Position numbers and translations under genes: made by a program. Positions 10,970-22,359 of a stretch of 64,000 bases of DNA are shown here, piece by piece. The notes under the pieces were generated by a model. The model saw nothing but the letters and a program-made list of their open reading frames with translations, was not told where the DNA came from and searched no databases. Positions within the stretch are counted from its first letter, which is position 1. Each line of letters opens with the position of its first letter. The DNA is from Gelatoporia subvermispora B (lineage: Eukaryota; Basidiomycota; Agaricomycetes; Polyporales; Gelatoporiaceae): assembly GCA_000320605.2 (NCBI GenBank), contig KB445797.1:1236024-1300023 (forward strand), read 5' to 3'.

Positions 10970-13875
10970 TTACGCAAACTCCCACAGGGCTTGTGGATTC
11001 ATGTAGGTGTCCACTGTGAAGGGGAAACGGACTAAAATGAGGTGAATCAATCGTCTACTTGATCCGATATATGAGCTGGGGTCGACTTACATTGGGGCTG
11101 CTCCGACTCGTACGCTTCCGGTGGCGCTGTCAGAAACATCGACCCAGGTATAAAAAGGGCGCAATTACTCACCGATCGGCACCTTCTCATTCAAGTAGCT
11201 GTAAGCTGTGGGTTACGTCGGATGTCAGGGACATCCGTCTTAGTATGCGAAAAGGGTCGATGGCGTACCAGTTCTCCAGTTGTGGCTGCGAATGTGCGAC
11301 TTCAGTGAGTGTTGCAGGATCGATGTGGAGAATTCAGTGGCTTACCGGAAGTCGGCATTAACGAGCCTTGACATCGAACGTCAGCCTGATCACACTTCGC
11401 AAACGCTCTACTCACAAGTCAGGTGGTGCCAGAGGGTCCTACAATTTGCAATCAGCTAATCCGAACACTATTTCCAGAGCTGTGAAGCTGTGACTCACGT
11501 CCGCAAGACCCGCCGTCTTGATCTCCGAGTCGATATCTGTCCACTCGAGGACCTGGTTTCCGGCCATACCTGAGCATGCAAGGGTGGACATCCTGCTCAA
11601 TGGAGTTCGGTAGAGCCCGAAGGCTTACCCTTGTACTCAATCGCCAGCCCAGGCCTGCCGCCGAAGATCGCTACCTTCGTCTGATGGCGCTCGAACATAA
11701 GCGTGCTAAACATAGCGCATGTCGACGCGCAGTCGGCATTGCCAACTGACTCTTATGTGAGTTACTTTCGAAGGAGCCTATTATTGTACTGACCGATCGC
11801 CACTTTACTATTCGCAGACGTGGGATTAGCGTGTGGAGACACTGACAGAAGAATTACGCTCACCTGAGGTCGAACGGTGGTTCTTCCGGCATGTCGACAG
11901 CGAAGGGCGTGCAAACATCCTAGCGATAATCAGTCGCCGGCGCGAGAGTGCGTCGAATATGTTTGCTCACGAAGAAGCGTTGAGATTCGGCGTATGTTGC
12001 GCCATTGATGATGCTCGTGACGGGTGGCTTGTCGTAGTTGAATGTATTGGGAAGCATCACATTGTTCAGAGACGCCCCTAACAATAGCAGCAAATTAAGC
12101 TTAGTATAGTCTACCCTAGAAAGTGACATACAATTGTCGGGCGCATAGAACGAGAAGTTGGAAGTGATTCCCTTCGCGATGACGGTTGCGAGAATCTTCT
12201 CGGCGAGCGGGTTTGCTCTGTTCGTTGACTGGAAGCCACTAAAAACAATAGTCAGGTTTTCCACCAAGCTCCCGCGTGAACGCAAACTGACGGGTTCCCG
12301 ATCTTCGAACCGGCGAGGTACTCATGGAGGAAATGTCCGAGGCATACGAATCCACCTGCACCACAAAGGCGCTCAGGATGTCATCCAAAAGACGCCTAAT
12401 CAAATTCGCAAACCGCACCTCCGTTGTTGGTGAGATCGATCAACACCTGCTCGATGCCCTCCGCCTGGAACTGCTTGACCGCAGCCTGGACGTCAAATTG
12501 GAAGCCGTTAAAGTCATCCGGCTCGAACGAGCCCACGAACATCTGACACAATTGGTATATTCGTGTAAGTGGCGTGGCGCCGCGCGCGATAGAGGTATTA
12601 GCTTACCACGCCGGTCTTGTTGTCCGGGAGAACGAACGACTTGATAACAGCTTCGCTGCCATTTACGGGTGGCGCAGTGGGGAGGAAAGGCCCAGGGAGC
12701 CCGATGGCGTTGCGTTGGGATGCATCTTTGATAACTGCTCGAGGGCGCCGGGGCAGCGTGGAACCCGCACGCCCGACATCGCCGCCAGAAAGAAGGTCGA
12801 CACCATTCGTCTCGTTATTTGCTGCGCAGTTCACTTCCCAGCTATTCATCACCCGCCCGGTCAGAACGACTATAGAGGACACAGGAGAAGCACCTACAAT
12901 GACGCCGAGTCCGTGAAGTTCGCGGTACCTAGATACGAGGCAAGGAACGGGATGGTGACTGTCTCCCTCTTCGTCGAATTTGCGAGGACAACCTCCATGG
13001 TCAGCGTGTCCCTGTCCGGGAAGCCGGGCCCGGCGATGTCGCCGAAGCGCTGCGAGAAATCCGTGCCAGAGATGCGGTAGCTGCTCCAGCAGCTGTTGAC
13101 ACGCACACCGTGGTCGAGGTAATTGCCCGTCTCCGTGTCCGCGATGAGGTCCGCGTAGTCGTACGGGTCCATGCCCGCAATGGAGAGTACGCGCGCGCCC
13201 GCGAGCCGCTGCCAGTCGAACCCGATCGACGCGAAGTAGTCGGTGTAGGCCGAGCCAACGAGGTTGATGAACTCGACGCTGTCCGGTGCAATGAAGACGC
13301 TCTGCGCGCCGTCGACCTCGAGTGAGACGATCGGAGCCGGGAGCAGGTTCTGGTATGTCTGGTAGCAGGACGGCAGCCAGCCTGTCGTGAGACTCGGATT
13401 AGTACGAGTACTACTGGCGCTAAGAGGTGGGCTCATACGGGTGTGTCCATCATTCATAATTGTAGTCACGTTGTAGATATCTCTGCTAAACTCGTAGTCG
13501 GACTAAACGACGATGAGGTCGCGTGTGTCAAGTGACTCGAGTCGCACTCACAGAATACGTCGTAGTGTTGATGCGCGCCAGCTCCTTGCGGATCTGAACA
13601 GTGGACGCCTGGAATGGCGGTGGAGAGTCCAAGTAGTAATCTTCGAACGTGTAGAAATCGAATATATTCGAGACCACAGATATGACATTCTGGCGCAGCG
13701 TCTCGTTGAATGGGAAGGACGTCAGGCAAGCCATCGCGTCCGCCGGCACGACGAATGTCTGACCAGCGATCTTCGCACAGGGATCAGCACTTCGAGGGGC
13801 AGGAACAGCCGAAGACAGTGTCGCCAGGCCCACAACCGCAGCTAGAAGCCCATTTCGCGCCAGAGACGTAGCCAT
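10970..13875 (-). CDS. Secreted S41-family (CPAF/UstP-like) peptidase
   Basis: Predicted extracellular serine peptidase of the tail-specific/CPAF-like S41 clan common in fungi. The ATG at 13875 begins a signal peptide (MATSLARNGLLAAVVGLATL, then SSAVPAP). The chain is spread over many small exons. Recognisable blocks in order are DAMACLTSFPFNETLRQ, then VTTIMNDGHTRMSPPL, then EGIEQVLIDLTNNGGG with GFVCLGHFLHEYLAG (core strand and helix). Next comes the nucleophile block DCASTCAMFS near 11740, whose Ser fits the catalytic residue of the family. The protein ends MNPQALWEFA, stop at 10970-10972. Several NxS/T sites fit secretion. Natural substrates are unknown. Exon limits between 12200 and 11000 are uncertain, but the stop context and both conserved blocks are in one consistent order. 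Confidence 0.85.
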
Positions 13876-14617
13876 AGTACTGTCGAGACCGGCGAGGAGC
13901 GGTGGCAAGGTTGGGGGACACTCGGTCGCGCAACACCTCTACTGCTTCTGCCATCCTTATATCTAATCGAACGGTATCGCAAAAGCGTGACAACCAGCAG
14001 TATGGAGATGCGACATCACGTCGCGCTGGGCCAGGTGGCCGCAAGCGAGCACTGTAAGATGGTGGCTATCATGGCCGGGGGATTGAGGTTATAGGAACAT
14101 TGTCGGGGACAGCGCGGCCAGGGCATCATCAGAGCATCAATTGCTATTTTTTGATGCTGTTATCAGTGTTTGCCATGTGCACACGGGCAGTGGTGAGAGC
14201 GAGAGTACAAGGGGCGTACGAAAAGCCGTCGCGCCATCTGAAGACGTGTGCATCACATGGTCGGACGCGAAGAGCGTGCTATTTTTGCTGGCAGCAGACG
14301 CACTCTCGCGGGCCAGGAGGGGGCCGGTGTTGCATTCGAAGATGTCGACCAAGTGTAGCGGACGTTTGTTTGTGGTTAACCGTGCCTGGCTGGAACGTCT
14401 GCACTCATCACCAGCGAGAACATATGACTTGGTATCGTTTGACTTGTCTTGCAAGCGATATAATCAACCATGACTCGGCTTTCACGTGAATAACCGAGGA
14501 CGACCCAAATTCTGTAGTTGCTCGAAAAGAAAGCAAAAGAAATTCATATACGTCAGCGGTATTTGTGGGTAGGAAATCGACTGCAAGCAAAAAAAACATG
14601 GTACCGCCTCATATACG
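13876..14617. other. Upstream region of the S41 peptidase gene
   Basis: About 740 nt with no supported gene. Overlapping short frames at 14100-14490 exist on both strands without recognisable content. The 8-A run at 14589-14596 belongs to the tRNA terminator. Confidence 0.5.
14589..14596 (-). terminator. Pol III terminator of tRNA-Gly copy 1
   Basis: A run of eight T on the minus strand, about 21 nt past the tRNA 3' end. This is the expected RNA polymerase III stop signal. Confidence 0.7.
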
Positions 14618-14688
14618 TGCATTAAGGGGGAATCGAACCCCCGGCGGGTCGATGGCAACGACCCAGGTTACCACTACCCCATTAATGC
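14618..14688 (-). tRNA. tRNA-Gly (anticodon GCC), copy 1
   Basis: A 71-nt cloverleaf. The acceptor stem is GCATTAA/TTAATGC with discriminator A. The anticodon arm is GGTCG-TTGCCAT-CGACC with GCC at 34-36. The T arm is GGGGG-TTCGATT-CCCCC and contains the B-box GGTTCGATTCC. There is no intron. It is identical in sequence to the copies at 21682 and 54389, and it lies divergently 5' of F-box gene A. Confidence 0.95.
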
Positions 14689-15036
14689 CACATGTGGATG
14701 GCGTTGGTAGGCCTATATGATATGTGTACTGCAGTATGATCCTGCTCTGCAGGTCTCCACTGGACCGGAGCCGTCTGTCCGTTACCTTCATGAATTCGTT
14801 AGCCTCAGTCGGAGCCCTGGCACACACAATGTAGACTCAGAATCAAAGTGCTCTCGCTGCTGCCTTTTGTCTAAGGATCGAGCAGTCTGTTCCAGCGCTG
14901 AAAGCCATGACCTTGCTGCGAGACGTGCTGTGCTCAGGCGCCTTCGGATCCTTCGTAACCGAGCTCGTTGAATAAGGCATATTCTAACTGACCTGTTCAT
15001 TCTACCTAGCGCGATTTGTCGCAGAGTTCATAAATA
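14689..15036 (+). promoter_or_regulatory. Upstream region shared by the F-box paralogues
   Basis: The segment shows recognisable similarity to the regions upstream of copies B, C and D. Shared motifs include CTCAGGCGCCT about 100 nt before the ATG and CTGACCTGTTCATTCT about 40-60 nt before it. This suggests the whole promoter was copied with each gene. Confidence 0.5.
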
Positions 15037-16661
15037 ATGACTTTCGCCAACCTCAACATACTACGCTTACCGACCTCAGAGTCACCACTCTTCGCCCCCC
15101 GGGCTGCACTCAACGACGACATCCTTGCGCACCTCACTTGGTTTCTTCCTAGACCCACCCTCCTCTCTTTCTCGCTCACCTGTCATGCTTTGCACCACCT
15201 CGCACTCCCGCCGCTCCTGCACACGATCGTTCTACCCCGTGGGTCCGCGCAGCACTTACCCCTCCCGGCCCTCCGTGACTTCCTCCTTGCCGCCCCGATT
15301 GTGCGGGGCCCACTCCTCCACGCGTTGCACGTCGACTGTGAGGCGAGCCCCCCGGACCAGTGGTCGCCCTGGCGCGAATTTGAGCAGGAGGAACTCGAAA
15401 CAGGCTGGTCCGCGATCCGCGAGCTCACCAGCCCGCTCGCAGACATCCTCGAGTGCGCGACGCAACTGCACACGCTCGGGATCTCCTTCGCCGAAGACTA
15501 CATGGCGAACGAGCCGCGCATCGGTGCGGCCTTGACGCAATGCGCGACACTGCGCGTCCTGCTGCTTCGCGCCAGCGGTCCTGCGACCATTGCACTACTT
15601 CGCGACATCCGCGCCCCGCTGGCGGACATCTACGTCGAGCTCGACGAATACATGGAGGACAAATCCGACGCATTCCTGGCGAACTTCGCGGCGAGCCTTG
15701 AGCGCGTGTCGTACGTACTCGGGCGTAGACCTCGCGCGCGCACACATCCTGTGCCCCCGCGCGCGCAATGTGCGGTACGTGCGTGGCTTTCGCCCGCCGG
15801 CGCCGCTCGACCTCACGCAGCTGATGCGCCTGTACCCCGCCGCGGCGCGCATGTGCCTGAGCTCGTCCATCATCCACCCAGATGGAACAGTTGCAATGAG
15901 CGAGCGCCCGGCGAACCAGGCCGCACTACGCATGCTACCTCGGCGCGAATTTGAGTACCTGCGTGGGTGCGTGAGCGTGCTCTGGCCGACAGGCGTGGCA
16001 TTTCCGGTGCGGCACCTCGTGCTGGACAGTATAGACTTCGAGCATGTGGCGCACCAAAGCGCTGACGTTCTCCGGGACACGCGCCCCTCAAGCCTCACCA
16101 TTGAGCTCGATGGCGGCATGTCGCAGGATGTACAGGATACTTGGGTCCTAGGAATTGCTCAAGGTGTGGAAGAACTCGCACATCTTGTGTTGCATGTGCG
16201 GCAGATTTCAGTCTTTATGATCAAACAAACGACGCTATTTCCTGTGAGTAGGACACCTTTAATCGGCCGTTGACGACTGTTGGGGCCCATGCTTATCACC
16301 CGTCCGTCAGCTGCCTCTCGCAAAAGAGGTCGTTGCACGCGTGCCCATTCGATTGCTCGAGCTGAAGCTGGCGCATAAAGTCGCTCATGGCCGGACAAAA
16401 GACCACGCATCGTTGCTAATGCCTGCACTCCAAGAGCATTGGGCGCGAGCACTCTTTGAGACCTCGAAGGGCTCCTCCCTTTTATGCATACTGTTCTCAA
16501 ATTCATCAGAGTGGGTGCGGTGGTCATCTGACACCACCGCACGTGAGGGCACGCTTCTCGGCGAGAGTCTGTCTGAAGAGCAGTATGCGCACGTTAAGGA
16601 GACGCAGGGCTTGTCGGGAGACTCACAGGACCAGTTTCCCTGCCCCGTCACCACATTCTGA
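15037..16661 (+). pseudogene. F-box-like protein, copy A, frameshifted
   Basis: Paralogue A of a four-member family. An F-box-like N-terminus (ALNDDILAHLTWFLPRP, then LLSFSLTCHALHHLALP) is followed by a long helical region of leucine-rich character. Exon 1 runs 15037-16243, the intron starts GTGAGT, and exon 2 is 16311-16661, ending PCPVTTF. Exon 2 is 351 nt, as in the three other copies. At 15711-15718 the tetranucleotide GTAC is tandemly duplicated relative to copy B, which moves the reading frame by four bases after ERVSY. Downstream sequence stays highly similar to the paralogues in the shifted frame, so the break looks recent. The unshifted frame ends at 15954, giving a predicted 305-residue truncated product that keeps the F-box. 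A sequencing error would also explain it. Confidence 0.82.
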
Positions 16662-16837
16662 ATCATCGCAGTGACAGCACATTGCTTATATATATCTGCC
16701 ACAGATGTGGCATGCCACTCAGCTTCAACCGCACATTCAGCCCAATAAACTGTGTTTGTGCCTACAGTACAAGTACAGGGAGTACCTTAACGGACACCTA
16801 CTAGCGTTCAACGAATGCATTCTCAGCTAACCGTGCT

Positions 16838-17104
16838 CTTCTTCCCTGGAGCCCATCTTCCACTTCCAATATGTGTCGCCGTTGGGCGGCATATACCGCG
16901 CCTTCAAGTGCGAGGAGCAACGAGAGGTCCAGGTTGCCCTAATGAGTTGGTGTCAGCTCAGGTTCCCGACATGCGAGCGGTGGAGACTTCCCCGGGTGCA
17001 CGCTCGCCAAGTTGTACTTCGAGATTCATCTCGCGCAATGCAGCGACGCTCTATGGAATGCTTGCATCACCTCCACATATAAGGTCCAGGCGCGTGAGAC
17101 GTAG
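16838..17104 (-). pseudogene. Truncated fragment of the DUF1308 gene, left copy
   Basis: Collinear with 20264-20596, the start of exon 3 of the intact gene at 19256-21491. It includes the coding equivalents of KWKMGS and of the QLGERAPGEVST segment. About 50 bp is missing after the region coding for AKARYMPPK, and there are many substitutions. No start, stop or flanking exon remains. Both this fragment and the one at 51979-52262 carry the same internal deletion. Confidence 0.85.
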
Positions 17105-17444
17105 AGCGAGGAGAGAAGGAGGAGGACTGTATTCTAACAGGACTCAGGTCACGTGTGCGCTACTCTCCGCCCCAGGAGTGTGGTGTAAAGCCGGCGATGA
17201 GGTTGTTAGCCTCCATGAATTAGTTGATTCAGCCAGCGTCCTTGTACACAAAACCCAGGCTCTGAACTGAAACGGCGTTCTGATTATCTTGTGTTTAAGC
17301 CTCGAGCAACAGTTTCCTTGCTGATAGCCATGTCTTCGTTGTGCAGCGTGCTCAGGCGCCTCGCCCACAACTGAGTTCTACCAGGCACATCCTCACTGAC
17401 CTGTTCATTCTGTCTTGCACGATTTGTCGCCAAGTCCGCAATCC

Positions 17445-19080
17445 ATGACTTCCACCAATATCAACATACGGTGTACACCGACCTCAGAGCTAACACTCTT
17501 CGCTCCCCGGGCTGCACTCAACGACGATATCTTCGCGCATCTCGCTTGGTTCCTTCCTAGACCCACCCTCCTCTCTTTCTCGCTCACCTGCCATGCTCTG
17601 CACCACATCGCGCTCCCACCACTCCTACACACGATCTTCCTACCCCGCGGGCCTCCGCAGCACTTTCCCCTCCCGGCCCTTCGCGACTTTCTCCTTGCCG
17701 ATCCGACTGCGCGGGGCCCACTCCTCCACGCATTGCACGTCGACTGCAGCATGTTCCCTGAGGGCCACTGGGAGCCCTGGCGCGAGTTTTTCGAGCAGAA
17801 GGAGCACAAAGCTGACTGGCCTGTGGTCCGCGAGTTCATCAGCCCGCTCGCAGACATCCTCGAGTGCGCGATGCAGCTGCACACGCTCGGGATCTCCTCC
17901 CCGGAGGACTACATACGAAACGAGCCGCGCATAGGCGCGGCCCTCACCCAGCGCACGATGCTTCGTGTCCTACTGCTGGGCTGTGCTGGACCCGCGACGG
18001 TCGCGCTACTTCGTGAGATACGCGCGCCACTGACGGACGTCCACGTCGAGCTCGACGACCAATTGAAGGACGAATCCGACGCATTCCTGGCGAACTTCGC
18101 GACGAGCCTCGAGCGCGTGTCGCACTCGGGCGTCGACCTCGCGCGCGCACACGTCGTGTGCCCCCGCGCGCGCAACGTGCAGTACGTGCGCGCCTTTCGC
18201 CGACCGGTGCCGCTCGACCTTACGCAGCTGCTGCGTCTGTACCCCGCCGCGGCGCGCATGTGCCTGAGCTCCTCCGTTGGCCACCCGGATGGTCATGGAA
18301 CAGTTGCAGTGAGCGAGCGCCCGGCGAATCAGGCCGCACTACGCATGCTACCTCGGCGCAAATTTGAGTACTTGCGCGGGCGCGTGAGCGTGCTCTGGCC
18401 GACAGGCGTGGCGTCTCCGGTGCGGCACCTCGTGCTGAACAGCATAGACTTCGAGCATGTGGCGCCCCAAAGCGCTGACGTTCTCCGGGACACGCGCCCC
18501 TCGAGCCTCACCGTTGAGCTCGCCAGCGACATGTCGCAGGATGTACAGGATACTTGGGTCCTAGGAATTGCTCAAGGTGTGGAAGAACTCGCGCATCTTG
18601 TGTTGCATGTGCGGCACACTTCAGTCTTTATGATTGAACAAACGATGCTATTTCCTGTGAGTAGGATATCCTACCTTTGATCGGGCGTTGCCGCTTGTGG
18701 GGGCCTCATGCTTATCACCCGTTCGCCAGTTGCCTCTCGCAAAAGAGATCGTTGCACGCGTGCCCATTCGATTGCTCGAGCTGAAGCTGGCGCATAAAGT
18801 CGCTCATGGCCGGACAAAAGACCACGCATCGTTGCTACTGCCTGCACTCCAAGAGCATTGGGCGCGAGCACTCTTTGAGACCTCGAAGGACTCCTCCCTT
18901 TCATGCATACTGTTCTCAAATTCATCAGAGTGGGTGCGGTGGTCATCTGGCACCACCGCGCGTGAGGGCGCGCTTCTCGGCGAGAGTCTATCTGAAGAGC
19001 AGTATGCGCAGGCTAGGGAGGCGCAGGGCTTGTCTGGAGACTCACAGGATCAATTCCCCTGCCTTGTCACCACGTTCTAA
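17445..19080 (+). CDS. F-box-like protein, copy B
   Basis: Intact 520-residue paralogue. Exon 1 is 17445-18656, then a GTGAGT intron of 73 nt in phase 0, then exon 2 at 18730-19080. The start was chosen at MTSTNINIRC because copy C begins the same way. Residues ~20-65 fit an F-box fold (ALNDDIFAHLAWFLPRP). The rest consists of amphipathic Leu-rich segments, as in substrate-binding F-box proteins. A conserved block QDVQDTWVLGIAQGVEEL lies before the intron, and the protein ends PCLVTTF. F-box proteins usually link substrates to SCF ubiquitin ligases through Skp1. That role is inferred from the N-terminal motif only. The stop lies 175 nt from the convergent DUF1308 gene. Confidence 0.82.
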
Positions 19081-19255
19081 ATCATCGCAGTGACAGTATG
19101 CTGCTCATATATACCTATTATAGATAAAGGATACCAGTCAGCTTAGACTATGTGCTCAGCACGTTTAGCCCAATAACCTGAGTTTATGTCCACAATGCAA
19201 TTTGAAGAAGTACTAGACGGACACCTACCAGCGTTGAAATCCGACGGAGGCATCC

Positions 19256-21491
19256 TCAGCTGACCCGATCCAACGAATCCGCCCGCATCCCTTCAGCTAG
19301 ACTTCGGGGGTCTACGACCCATAGTGCCGCACGGGCCTGTCTCGCCCGGTTTTCGTACGACCAGTCCCGCTCGTCATCCACGGTCACCTGCTCATCTAAA
19401 TATGTTACTAGTCCGCCGTCCTCCGCGAGCGCACGTACGCCACGCAGCACGGCACGTACGCTCGCGCGATTTGCGGTCATGGTCGTCCATCCCCGCGCAG
19501 CGCCCGCAAGGAGGCTCTCCGCGGTGTGGCGCGTGAGGCGCGGCGGCCTCGGTGCACTCGCAGGGGCGTCGTGTGTAGCGAGGATCGACCGACATGTCTG
19601 GGCGAGCTCGCGGCAGAATGGCGAGGACGTTTGTGGTACGGGATCGGAACTTGAGGTACTCGAGATCTCGAGTGCAGCAAGAGAATGGGTGAGTGAAGGG
19701 ACGGAAGCGAGTGACTCGATGCTTGGGAAGACGCGGATCGGGATGAGGGGGAGCAGTCCCGGCGGGTGACGCGAACCACTCCAGTACGCCTCCTCCGCTA
19801 TTCTAGCATGAATGGTCTGTGTTGCATATGGCGTCAGCGTCCCATTCGTCTGAGAGCTACCATCTTGAGGCTGCGTTGGTGCATCATCGGGAGGGGTGTC
19901 CGAGGATGATAGTGGCTCAGGAGAGTAGTCGTCAGGTAGACAGAAGAGCGCACGAGCACGACGCTGCTCAGCTGGCCCGCCAATCTTGGAGAGTACGATC
20001 TGCAAGAAGCGCATGCGCGCCGCTGGAGTCGTATAGAATTCGACATGAGGACGCAAGAATCCATCTGCTGCATCGGCCTGGTTTGAAGATGGAGACGATA
20101 AGGCAGCCGCGGTTGGCGGATACAGCTGGACAAGCCGCTCATACATGTCTTGCAGCAGTCCGCGGCGCATCTCCTGCATCGTCTGCTGACCAAGCGCGCG
20201 AGAGTGCTCCTGCCAGCTCTCGTCAGTTTGATCCGTATCCGAATCGACCGCATCTCCGTCGTGTTCTTCTTCTCTGGAGCCCATCTTCCACTTCCAATAT
20301 GCACCGCCCTTGGGCGGCATATATCGCGCCTTCGCCTCTACTTCATCACGTGGGAGATGTGCATGTGCGATGTCAGACACAAGTGCGAGCAGCAATGAGA
20401 GGTCCAGGTTGACCTTCTGAGTCGGTATCGGCTCAGTTTCCTTTGTTTCTCCTGCGTTAGACATGTGCGCGGTAGATACCTCCCCGGGTGCACGCTCGCC
20501 AAGTTGTACTTCGAGACCCATCTCGCGCAGTGCAGCGATAGTCTGTGGAATTCGTGCATCATCTCCACATGTAGGGTCCAGGCGCGTGAGACGTAGGGTG
20601 ACTTGTGGTACATGGGTGCCTGGATGCGGATGTGCAGATGCTGTATCAAGCAGTGTGCGGGCGCTACCCAGTAGAGAGTTGTCAAGAGGTGGCACCCGAC
20701 GAGAGCGAGGGGAGGACGAGCGGGGCGTAGAGCCCGACGACGAGGGGGAGCCCTCGTCCAATGATTCCTCCTCTGAACTGGTGAGATATGAGTCAAGCTC
20801 TCGGAATTCCGCAAGAAGACGTGAATTCTTGATACTATGGGAGATGATTTAACGACGGTGAAAGCAGGGAAGGTTGACAGGACTCACGTATTGACTCGGA
20901 TCCAACGACGCCCACCGTCGGCGACGACATCTACCTTGACACCAGGAGGCTTCTGTGATCCACGCTTGCGCGTTGCCTTCCCTTGTACTTGAGCGGGGTC
21001 TGGGAATGTCTGCCATATTGCGGTCACCGGTGCGGGCGCACACAGCACTTCGTTCCACACCGCCACCAAGTATGGCGCGTTCGTCGAAAGCGGTGGGAGC
21101 GCGGCGCACTGCGGATCAGCGAGGAACTACTGAATACGGTCGCGTCAGTACGTTGCCTCTTAAATTGAACGCATATAGGGACATATCGCGCTAGGCGTAT
21201 CTGAGCTGCGAGGCTGCACGAGGGAAGGATGCCGAAACGACTCACCTTGTCCAGCACGGAGAGGTCACGCTGTACGGCGTCACGTAGAGCCCGCAAGCGT
21301 GGGACGCTTTCGCCCTGCGCTTCCGCAGAGACTTGTGGAGGTAGGTCGAGTCGGACAGACGTGTCGAGAATCGGAGGCTTCGGCAGGGTCGGTGCGAAAA
21401 CGCTCATCTCAGACAGGATGTTGCGCAGTTTCTCTTGTAAGCATTGCAACTCAGGATGAGGACGAACTGACGCATGGTTTGTTTCAGACAT
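19256..21491 (-). CDS. DUF1308-domain protein (UPF0415/C7orf25-like)
   Basis: 687-residue protein in three exons: 21491-21246, 21126-20888 and 20834-19256, with phases that join cleanly. N-terminal blocks YLVAVWNEVLCAPAPV and VKVDVVADGGRRWIRVNT lead into IKNSRLLAEFRELDSYL, as in UPF0415 proteins. The middle has NLDLSLLLALVSDIAHAHL and a KGGAYWKWKMGS segment. The C-terminal DUF1308 domain contains LLAGAARGWTTMTANRASV and ends with ARAALWVVDPRSLAEGM. Biochemical function in fungi is not established. It is the only full copy in the window; two 5'-exon-3 fragments of it lie inside the F-box duplications (16838-17104, 51979-52262). Confidence 0.87.
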
Positions 21492-21681
21492 GAATGTCTA
21501 CGCAACGACTTCGATGCAGTATCACGGAGCGAAACGTTACTCAAGTTACTTCTAGAGGTGTGAGACATGTGAAATTGGCAGTGACGTGATACCACAAATA
21601 TTTGTTCGCAGTGGCACCCCACGGTAACTATCTACATTTGTTGATCCACATCAGGGTATGATATACCAGTATTAATGCATC

Positions 21682-21752
21682 GCATTAATGGGGTAGTGGT
21701 AACCTGGGTCGTTGCCATCGACCCGCCGGGGGTTCGATTCCCCCTTAATGCA
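21682..21752 (+). tRNA. tRNA-Gly (anticodon GCC), copy 2
   Basis: 71 nt, sequence identical to copies at 14618 and 54389, with anticodon GCC in the loop TTGCCAT. It lies just upstream of the divergently oriented DUF1308 gene. The 5' flank contains a second ATTAATGCAT motif, an extra copy of acceptor-stem-like sequence. Confidence 0.95.
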
Positions 21753-21767
21753 TATGTATTTTCCTCG

Positions 21768-21775
21768 TTTTTTTT
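21768..21775 (+). terminator. Pol III terminator of tRNA-Gly copy 2
   Basis: T8 run 15 nt past the tRNA 3' end. It is followed by GCTG, resembling the context of copy 1. Confidence 0.7.
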
Positions 21776-22359
21776 GCTGTCTACCGTCGCTGAATTGTGA
21801 TCGAGCTCGGTGAAGGCAATCAATAACGTGATGTAAAGAAACATGTCCGATCTAAGTTTTTCCGGCCCGTGGGACCATGGTCAGTTTGTACCATTATCGG
21901 TATGGGAAGTAAATGGAAACCAAGAAAAGGAAACATTCGTACTCCTCGTACGGATTTCTACCTATGTTCATGAGGCTCTATCTCGGGGCTTGAGCTTGTT
22001 ACGGCCAAAAACATACGGATATGGCTGAGAATGAAAATTGAAAACCGGCACTCCGATGTTCGTTCCTACTTTTGGCATTACATATCGCGTTTGCTGTGAG
22101 CTTATTGACCGCTTGTGACCAGTGAGCCCCAGGCATACTTAGGCTAAACCCAAGCTAACACCCCCAAGTAGATCGCTCATCATTGGCAGAATATGGATGT
22201 GAGCAATACGAGTCTAGTACAAACAAACCGCACGCAGCGGGCATCCAGGAGAACTATGCAACTAGTAAGTAGGCGATAAAGTAGTACAGGTGCCGCACAA
22301 CACGTAGTCCCACGGACAGTCAGTAGAGAAGGGTTCGGCCGGATACAGCAGGGGGTAAA
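21776..22359. other. Intergenic region
   Basis: About 580 nt between a tRNA gene and the 3' end of the membrane-protein gene. I see no supported feature. Confidence 0.5.

Larger units (their letters stand above)
14618..19080 (+). repeat. Left arm of an inverted segmental duplication
   Basis: Order: tRNA-Gly, F-box A, DUF1308 fragment, F-box B. The same elements recur in reverse orientation at 50020-54459. Intergenic spacers match as well as genes, for example the sequence 3' of A against that 3' of D, and the ~300 nt 5' of B against that 5' of C. The arms are diverged, not identical. Confidence 0.85.

Noticed and set aside
16838..17270. A separate small gene between F-box A and B
   Set aside because: The sequence aligns in antisense to part of exon 3 of the DUF1308 gene and has deletions, so it is a gene fragment.
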